Of a stretch of DNA of 64,000 nucleotides, positions 43,205-53,855 are shown one piece after another. The position numbers were made by a program, and so were the translations under genes. Location of the stretch: assembly GCF_000281045.1 (NCBI RefSeq), contig NW_008246100.1:249877-313876 (forward strand), given 5' to 3'. Positions within the stretch are counted from its first letter, which is position 1; every line of letters starts with the position of its first letter. The stretch is from Saprolegnia diclina VS20 (lineage: Eukaryota > Oomycota > Saprolegniomycetes > Saprolegniales > Saprolegniaceae). The notes under the pieces are model-generated. The model was not told where the DNA came from, searched no databases, and was given only the letters and a program-made list of their open reading frames with translations.

Positions 43205-44662
43205 ATGCGCCTGGAAAAAATATGCGTGCGCCACTACCCGCCGGGCCTGCGCCTTTGCTACAAGACGTCGATGGGCGAGCAGAAGCAGTCGACGCTCGAC
43301 CTCTTGAGCTTGGGCCCCGAGACGAACGTGCGCCTGCTCGTGAACCAGCTCATCGAGAAGGAGCCGCTCTTGACGGCGCGCCATGCGACGCTGCTGCAGA
43401 CGATCCTACACGCGCTCATAGATAAGCAGTGTCCACTGGACGACGACGGCGAATTTCGCCTGAGCAAGACACTGCGCCCCCACGCCCAGCCCATGACCAA
43501 CTTTGTCGCGTCCAAGAATGCGTCGCTGCTTGTGACATCGAGCTACGACAAGACGGCGCGCCTCCTCCGCCGCAGCGACAAGACGCAAGCGGAGCAAAAG
43601 TTGGTGCTCTCCGGCCACGACGGCGTAGTGTACTGCGTCGCGCTCAACCAACCGTACTCGAGCCTCGCTCTCACGGGCTCGTTTGACAAGACGTGTCGCT
43701 TGTGGCACACGTCGACGGGAAAAGTCGCGCGGACCTTTGCTGGCCACGAAGGCGAAGTCGTTCATGTAGCGTTCAACGCCAAGGGAACGCACTTTGGCAG
43801 CTGCTCCATGGACTGCACGGCGACACTATGGGACGTGGAGGCCGGGTCGTCGGTGTTTGATCTCGTGGGGCACACAGCCGAGGTGTCCACCTTTGCGTTC
43901 GACTCGTCGTCAAGCCTCATGGCGACCGGTACCTCGGCCTTGGAAGCCATTTTTTCAGTTGTAGAGTAGGCGCTTGCGACGCGAGCGTGCGTCTCTGGGA
44001 CTCACGCTACGGCGCATGCTTTCGGTCGTTCGACGCGCACGCAGCAGACATTGCGACCGTGAGCTTCAACCACCAGTCCAACTTGCTCCTGAGCGCGTCT
44101 GCGGACGGTACCGCGCGCGTACGCTGCGCCTTATCTCGCGGTGTCCTGGACGCATGGCGTGTGTAGGTGTGGGATGTCCACCACGGCAAACTGCTCTTTG
44201 CCTTCGAGGACCACCAAGGCGAAGTCACGGACGCCTGCTTCAACGCGACGGGCTCGCTCCTCGCCACGAGCGGCGTCGACGGCTCCATTTACGTCTACGA
44301 CACGCTGCACGGGCACAAGCGCTGCATCTGCCGCGGCCACAAGGGCGAGGTAGGTAGACGCCGGCGCAGCGCGGTGCTCAATGACCGTGACAGGTGACCA
44401 AAATCATGTTTACGCGGCAAGGCGCGCGCCTCGTGAGCGCGAGCGCAGACAAGACGGCGCGTCTCTGGGATACACAGAGCGGCAACTGCGTCCAAGTGCT
44501 CAGTGGTCACGAAGACAGCGTGTTTGGGTGCTACGTGAGCTACGACGGCCGGTCGATCGTAACGGGTAGCCACGACAACACTGTACGGTACGGCGACCGT
44601 GTCAATGGGCGGGAATGACGTGGCATCCTCGTAGCATCTGGGGCTCGGACGACGACAAGTAA
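43205..44662 (+). CDS. DAW1: DAW1/ODA16, outer-arm dynein transport factor (WD40)
   Basis: Multi-exon gene. DAW1/ODA16 is the adaptor that loads outer dynein arms onto IFT trains in cilia and flagella. ATG 43205 gives the family N-terminus MRLEKICVRHYPPG, followed by LLSLGPETNVRLLVNQLIEKEPLLTA (quoted in part), which is specific to DAW1. Eight WD40 repeats follow, with GSFDKTCRLW, GSCSMDCTATLWD, SADGTAR, SADKTARLWD and a final GSHDNTVRIWG. The last junction is an intron from GTACGGCG to TCGTAG (about 44591-44634), giving VR-IWGSDDDK and TAA at 44662. Presence of this gene implies motile flagella with outer arms, in line with oomycete zoospores. Stop codons 140 bp apart from the convergent Rab gene. 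Confidence 0.93.
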
Positions 44663-44694
44663 GACGTGCGATAAAGAGACGAGCGTGGAAGATC

Positions 44695-44712
44695 CATCAT
44701 CATCATCATCAT
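44695..44712. repeat. (CAT)6 microsatellite
   Basis: Six CAT units in the short spacer between the convergent DAW1 and Rab genes, probably within 3' UTR sequence. Confidence 0.7.
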
Positions 44713-44801
44713 TCACGGGTATCGATGGAAGATCGTGTACTACGGGCAGTATCGATGGCAGAAGGTCGTCGAGGGGTGTTCGAGCTAATAGATAAAGGTA
44801 T

Positions 44802-45520
44802 TTAACAACATCCTTTGGCGTTGCCTTTGGCGGCCGCAGTCTTGGCGCCGCCGAGGTTGACAATCTCCTTCTTGTGGGGCCCGCCCTCTTCCATCAAGCG
44901 CGTTTTGACTTCGTTCGCGATCTCGATGAAGCCGCTCTCGACGTTGATGTTGTTCTTGGCGCTCGTCTCGAAAAACTTGACGCCATATTCGTCCGCGAGC
45001 GCTTGGCCTTCCTCGGTGCTCACGACCTTGTCGTCGAGCATATCGCACTTGTTGCCGACGAGAATCTTGTTGACGTGCACGTCCGCATGCTGCTGGATCT
45101 GGCCGACCCAGTTGCGGATGCTGTTGAACGATGCTCGGTCCGTGACATCGTACACGAGCAGGATACCCTGCGCGCCCCGAAAGTACGAGGTCGTGATCGT
45201 CCGGAACCGCTCTTGCCCTGCCGTGTCCCAAATCTACCAGCTAGCATGAGCTCCTGCCCGTCGCCGGCATGATGGGTGTACCTGCAACTTGATCTTCTTC
45301 CCGTCGAGCTCAATGTTCTTGACCTTGAAGTCGATGCCAATCGTCGTGATGAAGGTCGGCGAGAACGAGTCGTTGGCGTAGCGCAGGAGCAAGCACGTCT
45401 TGCCGACGCCTATACATACGCCATGTGATCTTCGCGCAGGATCGCCATGCTGCTCGTACCGCTGTCGCCGATCATGAGGAGCTTGATCTGCATGTCGAAG
45501 GGATTCTCATTGCGAGCCAT
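44802..45520 (-). CDS. Rab8/Sec4-like small GTPase
   Basis: Three exons. ATG 45520 starts [21 protein letters not shown]. An intron (GTACGAGC...TGTATAG) interrupts the P-loop, restored as [19 protein letters not shown]. Switch I reads [10 protein letters not shown]; after a second intron, switch II reads [20 protein letters not shown]. The base-binding motifs are NKCDM and ETSAKN, and the tail ends KGCC, a double-cysteine geranylgeranylation site. The RabF-type signature (IGIDF, YRGA-like YFRGA) and the switch sequence fit the Rab8/Rab10/Sec4 group acting in exocytosis and ciliary traffic. The exact subfamily is inferred. Length about 205 residues, normal. CCAAT boxes lie 200-235 bp upstream (45722-45756). 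Confidence 0.92.
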
Positions 45521-45719
45521 CTTCCGCGCTTCCTGCAGCGCATGAGCTCCCGATCGATACGATGGGCGATGTCTACCTCCGCGACGTCAAAATGGAAAAT
45601 GCCGATCCTTCACTATACAAACTCCAAGTCTAAAAGTTGAAACGGAAAGCCCCATATAATTAGCCACGGGGGGAGAACTCACTTGGAATTTGTATTCTCG
45701 AAATAGCCGTGCGTTCGCG

Positions 45720-45803
45720 CGATTGGCCCAATCTTTCGAGGCAGCGCACTGATTGGCCAAAATGCGCGCCGGCCGAAGAAGCGACCGGATACAAATCCGG
45801 ACG
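45720..45803 (-). promoter_or_regulatory. CCAAT boxes and CCGGAT/TCCGGA pair upstream of Rab gene
   Basis: ATTGG at 45722-45726, CCAAT at 45728-45732 and ATTGG at 45752-45756, then CCGGAT at 45785-45790 and TCCGGA at 45796-45801. This is the clearest place where both word types sit together. They are 200-280 bp from the Rab ATG, so a longer 5' UTR is implied if they serve that gene. Confidence 0.45.
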
Positions 45804-46253
45804 AAGATCACCACACACGTGGCCAGCGACCCGCGTCAAGACACGCCCATGGCATGCGATGGCCTCGACGACGCCCAGGAAGGTATGGGTGAGGCGAATG
45901 TCCTCGACGCGGGGCGTCGAACGAGCTCCAGCATGCCAAAGGCCATGCATTTGATCTCGCGCTACGGAGGGTTGGAGGATGACCGAGTACCTTGTTGAAC
46001 CCAATGCAGCGGAGCAAGCATAGACGCCACGGCTGGGTGAGCAGAAGTAGTCGCAGCTTGTTGGTCGCTCTGTAGCGTGCGTAGTGCTAGTACGACGCGC
46101 ATTGTAGGGCCCCAGATACGCCGCGTAGCATGCCACCGCCGAGGAGGACCGTAGGAAGCGCAGAGGTGCCCAATGATTTCGACCAACGAGGAGCCACGTG
46201 CGGGATGCATATGCGTGGTGCCCATGCAGCGCTTTGATCATACTACTAGCTCG
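45804..46253. other. Spacer between Rab promoter and small membrane-protein gene
   Basis: About 450 bp without a supportable gene. A minus-strand open frame spans much of it (45660-46241) but has no domain, no ATG-led signal and unlike codon usage, so I leave it out. Confidence 0.4.
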
Positions 46254-46629
46254 TTAATTGTGTGTTGTACGATTGCCATCGTTGGTGGCATATGCAAAGA
46301 TGGGAGCGGTGGTCATTGGCGTCCACGGGTCTTGATCCTACAGCTTGGATGGGCACACAAACAAGAGAAGAAGGACGTACAGCAAAGCCCGCGCCGACAC
46401 CAGCATCCTTCCCGCCACTCGATGCAAAAGCCGCAATCGTTACGCCAGCGACGAGTCCCACAACGCACGTTGCCACGATGATCGTCGCCTTCTTGTACCG
46501 ATAGGCTGTCGTGACTAGCGCCGTGTCGGCCGCTTTCTCGTCTTCGTCCGAGAGCTCAGGCACGGGTGAGATGACAATGTCCGAGCCGAGCGAATCCGCG
46601 CGCTCGTAGCGGGCGAGGGACGTCGACAT
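46254..46629 (-). CDS. Small single-pass membrane protein
   Basis: Two exons, about 110 residues. ATG 46629 begins a Ser/Glu/Asp-rich cytosolic part (MSTSLARYERADSLGSD; PVPELSDEDEK), then one hydrophobic helix ATIIVATCVVGLVAGVTIAAFA. An intron (GTACGTCC...GCTGTAG, 43 nt) joins GVGAGFA to DQDPWTPMTTAPIF and ends NGNRTTHN-like sequence, TAA at 46254, with an N-x-T site facing the other side of the membrane. The intron is supported because its removal gives a short in-phase end, whereas reading through gives low-quality sequence. No family is recognised; it looks like a tail- or signal-anchored type II protein. Confidence 0.5.
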
Positions 46630-47059
46630 CGAGTCGATCGTAGAGTAGGGAGGTGCAAGCGATACACACTGAGCGGTGTCGTGCCTCTACGCTAATGGCT
46701 CTGCGTGTAATTGCATTACGCGACGAGTGCCATGCCATGCCATGCTTGCGCCGACTCCACCCACGGACGCTTTTGTCGCCATTCCCCAACGTCTTGCACT
46801 TGAGCCTGATATCTTAAGTGTCTACAGCGGACACGACAGGGTCTAGTCATTGGATACTCCTGTTGAAGTAGACCAGGAGACATAGCATGGCATCCTCTCT
46901 GTTCACTCGTCGCGTAGGCTCTCCGCAGCGCACAGACGATGTCGTACCGGTACGTGAAAGCAAGGAGAGCTGGGAGCGTGCATTTTTGTGGCCCTTGGTG
47001 ACAGGGATCTCATCCAGACAGTACTACATTGTCGTAGAAAATTAAATTAGATTGTTGTC
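46630..47059. other. Spacer upstream of small membrane protein gene
   Basis: About 430 bp with no supportable gene. It should include the promoter of the minus-strand membrane protein gene and the 3' end of the GNPTAB-like gene. Confidence 0.4.
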
Positions 47060-49939
47060 CTACTGCGGAGGCAAAGGGTGATACGAGCGACTCCGCCTGC
47101 GCGTCGACCCGACAACGTACAAGGTCCCTGCAGCAAGCACGCCGACAAATGCGAGTTCGTATGGCCAGACAAAGCCGCTGTACACCACGTCGTGGTGAAG
47201 CGTGGGTTTGAAGCGGCGTTTCTCCGAGACGAGCGACCCTTCGATGGTAAGCTCCACGGGCGACGGCGTGCTCCAGCGCACTTGAAAAAAGTCTCGAAGC
47301 ATCGCGCAAAGCTACTCGTCGCATGAGAACATACCGAGTGGCTCAAGGACGTACCACGGGCGACGGGCTACTTATGTCGTCGTTCACACACACAAACTTG
47401 GTCCGGCGCGACCGGGCACGATACAGCTGCACGTAGTCGGTCATGGATCGACCCAGCATCAAGAACGTGACTTGCTCCTGCGACATGCGGCGGTGCGTCG
47501 GCGGTAGCATTCGCGCGTCGACTTGGCCCAAACGCCGCTCAAGGCCGGGGCAGTGCGCCGCAATGAGCTGCAGCGGCAATGACGACGAGCTCTTGGTTGC
47601 GCGGTGGCAGTCATCGAGCAACGCGTATAGCACCGCGTGCGAGGATTGAGGAAAGAGCCCGAGAAGGTTGCGCACCTCATATTGGTCCAGGAGACCGTTC
47701 TGGTTGATGTCGATGACGCTCGAGATGAGCTCGGTCGCCGACTGTGGCGGGTGCAAGAGCCGACGGTTCGCCACATAGTGCATATAGGCAAAGCTAAACT
47801 GCATGTCCCTCGGGTGCCGGAACCGGTGCGACGACGTTGCATTGAACTGCGTCGGCCAGTGCGCCTTGAGCTCCGAGAGCACTCGCTTTTGAATAAAGTA
47901 CGGCATGTGCGCTGGCACGCGGCGCGGCACTGGCGCCTTGCCAAACGCAGCATCAAAGAGCGTGTTGACGTGCTTGAGCGAGTCCCCAAACGGGTCGAGG
48001 AACGTGATCTCCTCGTCCGACGTCACGTCTCGTGGACGACACGGATCGAGCCAAAATGGCTGTTGGTCTTTCGTGCGCATGATGCGGCACATCTAGTCAC
48101 CGGCAGGTCAGTGGAAATGATACGAGGAGAGACGCATTCGGTATGATGTACCTTGTCATGAACCAACTGTGTTGCATTCCGCGACAGCGGACCGTGGGCG
48201 GCGCCAAAGCGTGTACAGAGCGTCATGGCCTTGGCCTTGGCGGCCGACGGGTCGTTGGCCATGCGCGCCTTGGTCGAGGCCGTCGTGCAGCTCTCTGCCA
48301 GAGTCGCATACGTTGCGTTGCACCACGCCCACCAGTGGCACTCGTGCGTTGTCTTGGGCAGCGCGTAGTGCGCCAAGGTGCGCACGGTCGGCGCAAGCAC
48401 AGTAGAAAGTGCGGTGAGCACGATGCAGCTGCGACGACCGCCGTTGAAGAGGCAGACGCTCGTACGCGTCGCATTGCCGGGACGCGCGTGCACGAGTACG
48501 CCCGAGGCGTTGAGCGTGCAATGGCTCTCGGCTAACGCCGTAGCAGACGACGCCGTGTCGATAGCCGGGCACGAAATGGCCGTGCCATCGTCGACTGCAA
48601 AGCGCGTGTCGCCGCTCCAGTCGGGCAAGGAAGCAAATGGCACATAGATGGTCGCATCCAAGTGCTGCGGTTGGAACGCCGGCGTGATGCTGATCGCTGC
48701 GAGATCGAGATCGAAGTGGGACAGCGAAGATCGGCGCGCAACGGCGTAGCCTTGCGACGCTAGTGCAACGCCGCGTGGCACAACACGCAGTCGCATTTGT
48801 TTTGCGGAGGATCGCAATGTCAACGTGATCGTCTCGTCGACCGTGCGATTGAAAAAGAGAAAGAGCCGCGAGCGGAGGACGGCCGCGTGCTGGACGAGTG
48901 CACTAAATTCTGTCTCGACCGACCCTATGTCGTCAACGACAAGTACCGAGCGGTGAGCGCCCAAGAGCACGGCCGCGTCGTTGACCGAGGCATTCCACGT
49001 CACGCGCGGCAAGAGATCGAGTGCTGTGGGGTCGCAGTCGCCAGCGTCAAACGCGCACTCGGCCACATTGCAATGCACTTGGCAGTGGCCGTCACCGAGG
49101 TCTCTTCAGTCGCAGCCGGGTGCACACCCCGAGCGAAAAGGCGACTCGGGGGCCGAGCAAATCGGTGTCCAGTCGTCGCTTACCTACAGTTCGAGTTCAT
49201 TACCATCCGCCTCGTGATAAGAGGCGCCATGTACCACGGGCGGTGACGCGCAGGTGCAGTCGCCGTGGTCAAACCCACAAGCTCGTGTGTTGCAAGCGCG
49301 GTGGCACACCCCATCGCCGAGCATCCAGTTGGCGCATTCGTCGCTGCACGCTGGCGCCTCCCACGCGAGGTACACGTTTTGCGTGCCGTTGCGACTCATG
49401 AAGTCTTGGGGCGAGACCGGGGCACCGAGGAGCATGTCGTCGTTCAGATACAAAAAATTGGCCGAGAGTTCCGGGATCCAATCGAGGTTGGCTTCGATCG
49501 ACGGCGACGCGAACGTGGGCAGATGCGACGCATTGCGAAAGAACGCCGCGTGCGGCACAATACTCACATGGGGATGCGACCGGTCGAGCCAAACCGGTGT
49601 TTGGCCGTCGGTGACGATGTAAATGTGCCGGATCCACGGGGCGTACATGTACAGGGACCGGATCGAGTAGCGCAGCTCGTCGTTGTCGCGGAACCGGTTC
49701 TCGTCCGACGACGTCAATGTCGGATGCTCGTTGTGCTCCTTGCGCCACGTGGCGTGCCACTTTGCCTTTTCCTTTTGCCAGATCGGGTCCGAGCCGTTGA
49801 CCCACGTGTACACCGCGTCGATGGGCCCGTACGCGGCGTCGATCGGCACGTTGCCAATGGTGCCGTGGCTGCTGGGAGCTGCGACGGTCAGGAGGCAGAC
49901 CCATGCGAGAAGCGTCGTCCACCACACCGGCGACATCAT
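47060..49939 (-). CDS. GNPTAB: GlcNAc-1-phosphotransferase alpha/beta-like (Stealth family)
   Basis: Multi-exon gene. In animals this Golgi enzyme transfers GlcNAc-1-phosphate to mannose on lysosomal hydrolases. ATG 49939 begins a hydrophobic anchor (VWWTTLLAWVCLLTVA). Stealth motifs follow: IDAVYTWVNGSDP, FRDNDELRYSIRSL, HIYIVTDGQTPVWL and FLYLNDDMLLG. Cysteine-rich Notch/LNR repeats come next (GDGVCHRACNTRACGFDHGDC and a second GDGHCQVHCN...AGDC). A long lumenal part follows, then DPFGDSLKHVNTLFDAAFG, FRHPRDMQFSFAYMHY, an EF-hand loop (DINQNGLLDQYE), KFVCVNDDI, RDFFQVRWSTPSPVEL and a C-terminal membrane helix (LAFVGVLAAGTLYVVG). All are in the animal order. Exons are separated by short introns near 49180, 48160-48090 and 47345. 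Confidence 0.88.
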
Positions 49940-51218
49940 CGAATCAGCTTGTGAAATGCTGCAGTGCTGCGAGACTCGAAGCGTCGATTTGCGTACGGGT
50001 GACGTCGCCAGAGGCTCGGAATTTATCTTTGTCGCGCTTTGTTCGCATTCAACGCTTTCGTCATCGTCGTGAAATGCTTCGTCGTGGAGCGTGATGGGTG
50101 CAGGGTGGCTCCGTTGCTACCGCCTCTGCTCGACAGCGCCCTTGATCGTCGCTGAAGTAATATATTTGTGGCCATGGAAGCCGCGAGGCTGTCGAGGAGA
50201 TGACCGCCGTTGGTCGATGGCTGCCGGTCGACGCTCGCCATTGCGGTTGTTCCCACTCAGTGTCCAGGATCGCCAAGAATACATCCAGTACCAAATGTTC
50301 ATGACGGCAAAACATTAGGTAAGCGTCGAGTACGACGCCGGTGAACCAAACTGTAAGAGCTTACGCCGGTCGGCCAAGTTGTAAGCTCCTGCTCGCGAAC
50401 TACTACACGCACCCATCTCGAGCGCACAAAACTTGATGAGGTATGCACTGTCCCAAGCAGACAAACCTCGTTGCGCCAAAGCGACGGCTCGGGTGTTAGT
50501 GCCCATAGACTCGACTAAGACCTCAATGCCGTGTGTGATAAACGATCGCTCCACCAACTCCGGCACCGAGAAGTCGTCTTTCGCGACTGCGACGACCCGT
50601 CAAAGAGTCATATCGCCTCACTTTCTGCCGGACGAGTACCATTTCCGAGGATGACATTTCGCATGTCCGCTTGTCCATGCTTCAGAAACCTCACATAAAC
50701 TGCATCGACTCGTCCTCTTCATGTGTTGTCTCTGGAATTCGTAAACCCTAATTCGTAATCCCTTCTCGTTAAAACGCGGCTTACTCTTTCGCTGCTTTTT
50801 CAACAACATTGGCGCCTTGTCGAAGGTAGTCGACTACGACCTCACGTAGCACAGTACGATCCCAAATAATCATGATGGACACGAGGGAATGAGCCTACAA
50901 TGGATGATCGAGCCGAGACGTATATATTGACGACGGAAGCACAAGAGGCACGAAGATGACGAGGAGCAATGGATATGGGTCTCTGGGAACGAGAGCCAGG
51001 AAATGAATATGGCCTCCAGCCTTCCGCTATAGTACGATCTCCATTCTGCAAGTAGCTCTCAAGCTCTCTAGGGTTCAAAGGGTTCAAACGCTCATGGACC
51101 CGCGATCCTATCGTGTTTGGATCGGAAACAGCGTTTTCATCTGAAACAGTGTTTTGCTTGCTTCGAATTTCGGTTAACGTAGTACGAAGTTATTGGCCCC
51201 AACGAGACCGACGGCAAG
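49940..51218. other. 1.3-kb intergenic region
   Basis: Between divergent genes GNPTAB (minus, start 49939) and the REXO gene (plus, start 51219). Apart from a possible degraded repeat fragment at 50315-50620 no gene is supportable. It is AT-richer than exons. Confidence 0.4.
50315..50620 (-). pseudogene. Possible remnant of an armadillo-type repeat gene
   Basis: A minus-strand frame reads VPELVERSFITHGIEVLVESMG then TRAVALAQRGLSAWDSAYLIKF. The pattern of a Gly-Ile-Glu-Val strand-helix, N-x-x-A-VAL-x-x-x-GL-x-A-W resembles one to two ARM-like repeats of the kind common in oomycete proteins. There is no clear start, it ends after about 80 residues, and flanks do not continue it. I call it a fragment with low confidence; it could be chance. 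Confidence 0.3.
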
Positions 51219-53701
51219 ATGGGACGCTACGATGGCATGAGCAGCGAAGAAGAAGGCGAGATCATCGAAGAGACGCCGCCGGTCATGAAGAAGGCGCCCA
51301 TCGAAGCGGCGATTGCAGCGCCTCCTGCAGAGGCGCCTCTTGTGGTCGCCGTTCAAGTCGCTCCTGACGCGCCTGCAAAAGCTGTGGCCGTGACCGCGCA
51401 GACGCCACCCACCGATCGTTCGCTCGACACGCGGAAGCGTCAGCAGCCCGCGGAGCCGCGCCCACCACGCTCGCCTGAGAACAAGCGTCGCCGTACTGAG
51501 CCCGCTCGGCCTGCGCCGCCCAAAGACCAACCGCCGATGAAGAAGCACGACTCGTTCTCAGCCGCGGAGAAGCAGAAGGAGCTCTCGCGCGTCCTTCGCG
51601 AGCCGTACCAAGCGCGCAGCAGTCGCGTGCTCCTCAACTTCAACCTCTGGCTCGCCGAAGCGCGGTTGGCGCAGGTGTACGCGCGGCTCGCGATCGACGA
51701 CGTCCAGACGATCGTGACCAGTACGCTCAAGGGCGACGGTAACGGAAGCCCATTCCTCGAGTCGTACGACGGTGTTGCGAGCCCAAGTAAAGTGTGCATC
51801 GTGCTGGCGAAGGGCGTGCACCCCGACATGCTCGGCCGGGCGGTCACGAGTCCGGACGTGGCCTTGCCCTTCTTCGAGTCGTGCTCGACGGTGCCTTGCG
51901 GTCTCGCGTCGGCAACGGCGCTCAAGGCGTCGCAAAAGCCCAAGGAAGTCGCGCTCTCCGAGTCGCTTTTTCGATTTCCTCTCAGAACCACCGACCTCGA
52001 GTACCATCTCTCCGTCTCTACCTCCATATTCACAGCGCATGTTGCCCTAGTCTGCTTTCACCGGACGAGCTCTTTGCTGGCTACGAGGTCACGCTCTTAG
52101 CGCAGTACACGTCAGAGTCGCGCGGCTGGACCGACGAGGTCGTGTTGCAGCCGTCCGGCGCCTTCTTCCGCAAGACGACGCAGCAGTCGGGCGAGTGGAA
52201 GCTCGACGGCGACCTCCTGCACTTGCACTGGACGTTTGCAAGAGCCGACGACGACGCGTCCAAGCCGCAGGTCGTGACGGCCATCGACGTGCTCCTGGCC
52301 GAAGACGACCGCTTGCGCGTCTTCCGCACCAACGATATGCTCGACAAGCAGTACGGCCTCGCATCCCTCGACCCAGAGAGACCTCTCGTGAAGCGGGCGC
52401 TCAAGGTCACGGTGCTTCGCGCGGCCAAAGTCAACGCAGCGCTGACAACACCATCGTTGCCGTCGCTTTGGACCCACGAGCCAACGCTCGACGACTTTAT
52501 CCTGACGCCGGACGAGATGATCGCGTACGGATACCCGATGGACGCGACAGTCGAGCAGCAGTTGCTCATGAAGGCGACCAAGAACAGCTCGATGGACGTG
52601 TACAAAGCCACCATGCGCAAGGACGAGACGCAGGACGACGCCGACGAAGAGAGGCTGTTTGCCCTCGACTGCGAAATGTGCGAGACGGACCTCGGCTCGG
52701 AGCTCACGCGCGTGACGGTCGTCAACGCACAGGGCGAGACCGTCTACGACACGCTTGTGAAACCTCGGAGCACGATTCTCAACTACCACACCGAGTTCAG
52801 CGGCATTACCGCCGAGTCGCTCGCCGACGTCAAGACTACGTTGGACGACGTCCAAGCCCACTTGCTCTCGCTCGTCTCGGCCTCGACGCTGCTCGTTGGC
52901 CACTCGCTCGACAGCGACCTCAAGGCGCTTCGGCTCGTGCACCGTCGCGTCGCTGACACGGCCATCTTGTTTCCGCACCAGCGCGGGTTCCCGTTCAAGC
53001 CGTCGCTCAAGGCGCTCGCGAGCACATTTTTGAACGAGACGATCCAGGACATGGAGGGCGGCCACGACTCGGCGCAAGACGCGATCGCCGCGCTCCGGCT
53101 CTTCCAGCTCAAGCGGCGCGACGGGCTCTGCCTTGGCCTGCCGACGCCGCCACTCTGCAGCCGCGCCTACACGACGCTGCTAGACGAGCTGCCGCAAGCG
53201 ACCAAGCACTTTGGACGCGTGGGCGCCAGCGCCCTGCCCAAGCCATGGGCACTCTACTCGAGCGGCGACCTCAACGACTTGCTGACGAGCGCCGTCACGA
53301 ATGCTCCGCCCACCGATGTCGGTACCTACGACGCGCTGACGCTGACGCCCGACGCGTGCACCAAGGACTTGCTGTGGTATGAAGTCGACGTCGCACCGAG
53401 CCGCGATCCCAAGCTGTACATGGACACGGTGCAGCTCTGGAAGCGCGCGCAGGTGGCGGCCATCTCGGAGCTGGACGCGTCGCTGGCAACGCTCGCGTCC
53501 GAGCTCCCGCCCGAGACGCTGCTGCTCGTCTTGCCGCAGGCCGACCTCTCAATCTACCGCTACATGAAGGCGATCCGGATGAAGTCGCGCTGGAACGAGT
53601 GGGAGAGTGGCTGGACGGACGCCGACCAGTACTACCTCCAGTACGCGTACTCGGGTCTGCTCGACTCGGCTCTCTTTCTGAAGCGCACCAGTGGCTTGTA
53701 G
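51219..53701 (+). CDS. REXO/Rex-type RNA exonuclease with an inserted beta-rich domain
   Basis: Two exons, about 810 residues. ATG 51219 opens an acidic/Pro-rich N-terminus with a basic KRRRTEP patch. An intron from GTACCATCTC to CCCTAG (about 51999-52048) joins RTTDL to LLSPDELFAGYEV. A DEDDh exonuclease follows: FALDCEMCET (Asp and Glu), LVGHSLDSDLKAL (Asp) and HDSAQDAIAAL (His and Asp), with the ITPDEMIAYGYP-type motif (LTPDEMIAYGYP) before it as in REXO1/REXO5/Rex1. Such enzymes trim the 3' ends of snRNA, rRNA and tRNA precursors. Between the N-terminal module and the exonuclease lies about 110 residues (DEVVLQPSGAFFRKT; GEWKLDGDLLHLHW) not known in this family to me. Convergent with LEO1, 52 bp between stops. 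Confidence 0.85.
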
Positions 53702-53753
53702 CAATGGAGATAAGACGATATTATTGGCAATGGCAGTACATTGTGTCCCATGA

Positions 53754-53824
53754 CTAGTCGGACTCGTCTTCGTCGACGAACGTTCGGCGTTTCTTGGCGC
53801 TTGACGAGCGCATCATCTCTTCTT

Positions 53825-53855
<31 letters not shown>

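Noticed and set aside
45660-46241. Minus-strand 193-codon frame between the Rab and small membrane-protein genes
   Set aside because: No domain or conserved feature, and a short in-phase intron gives a better end for the upstream membrane protein.
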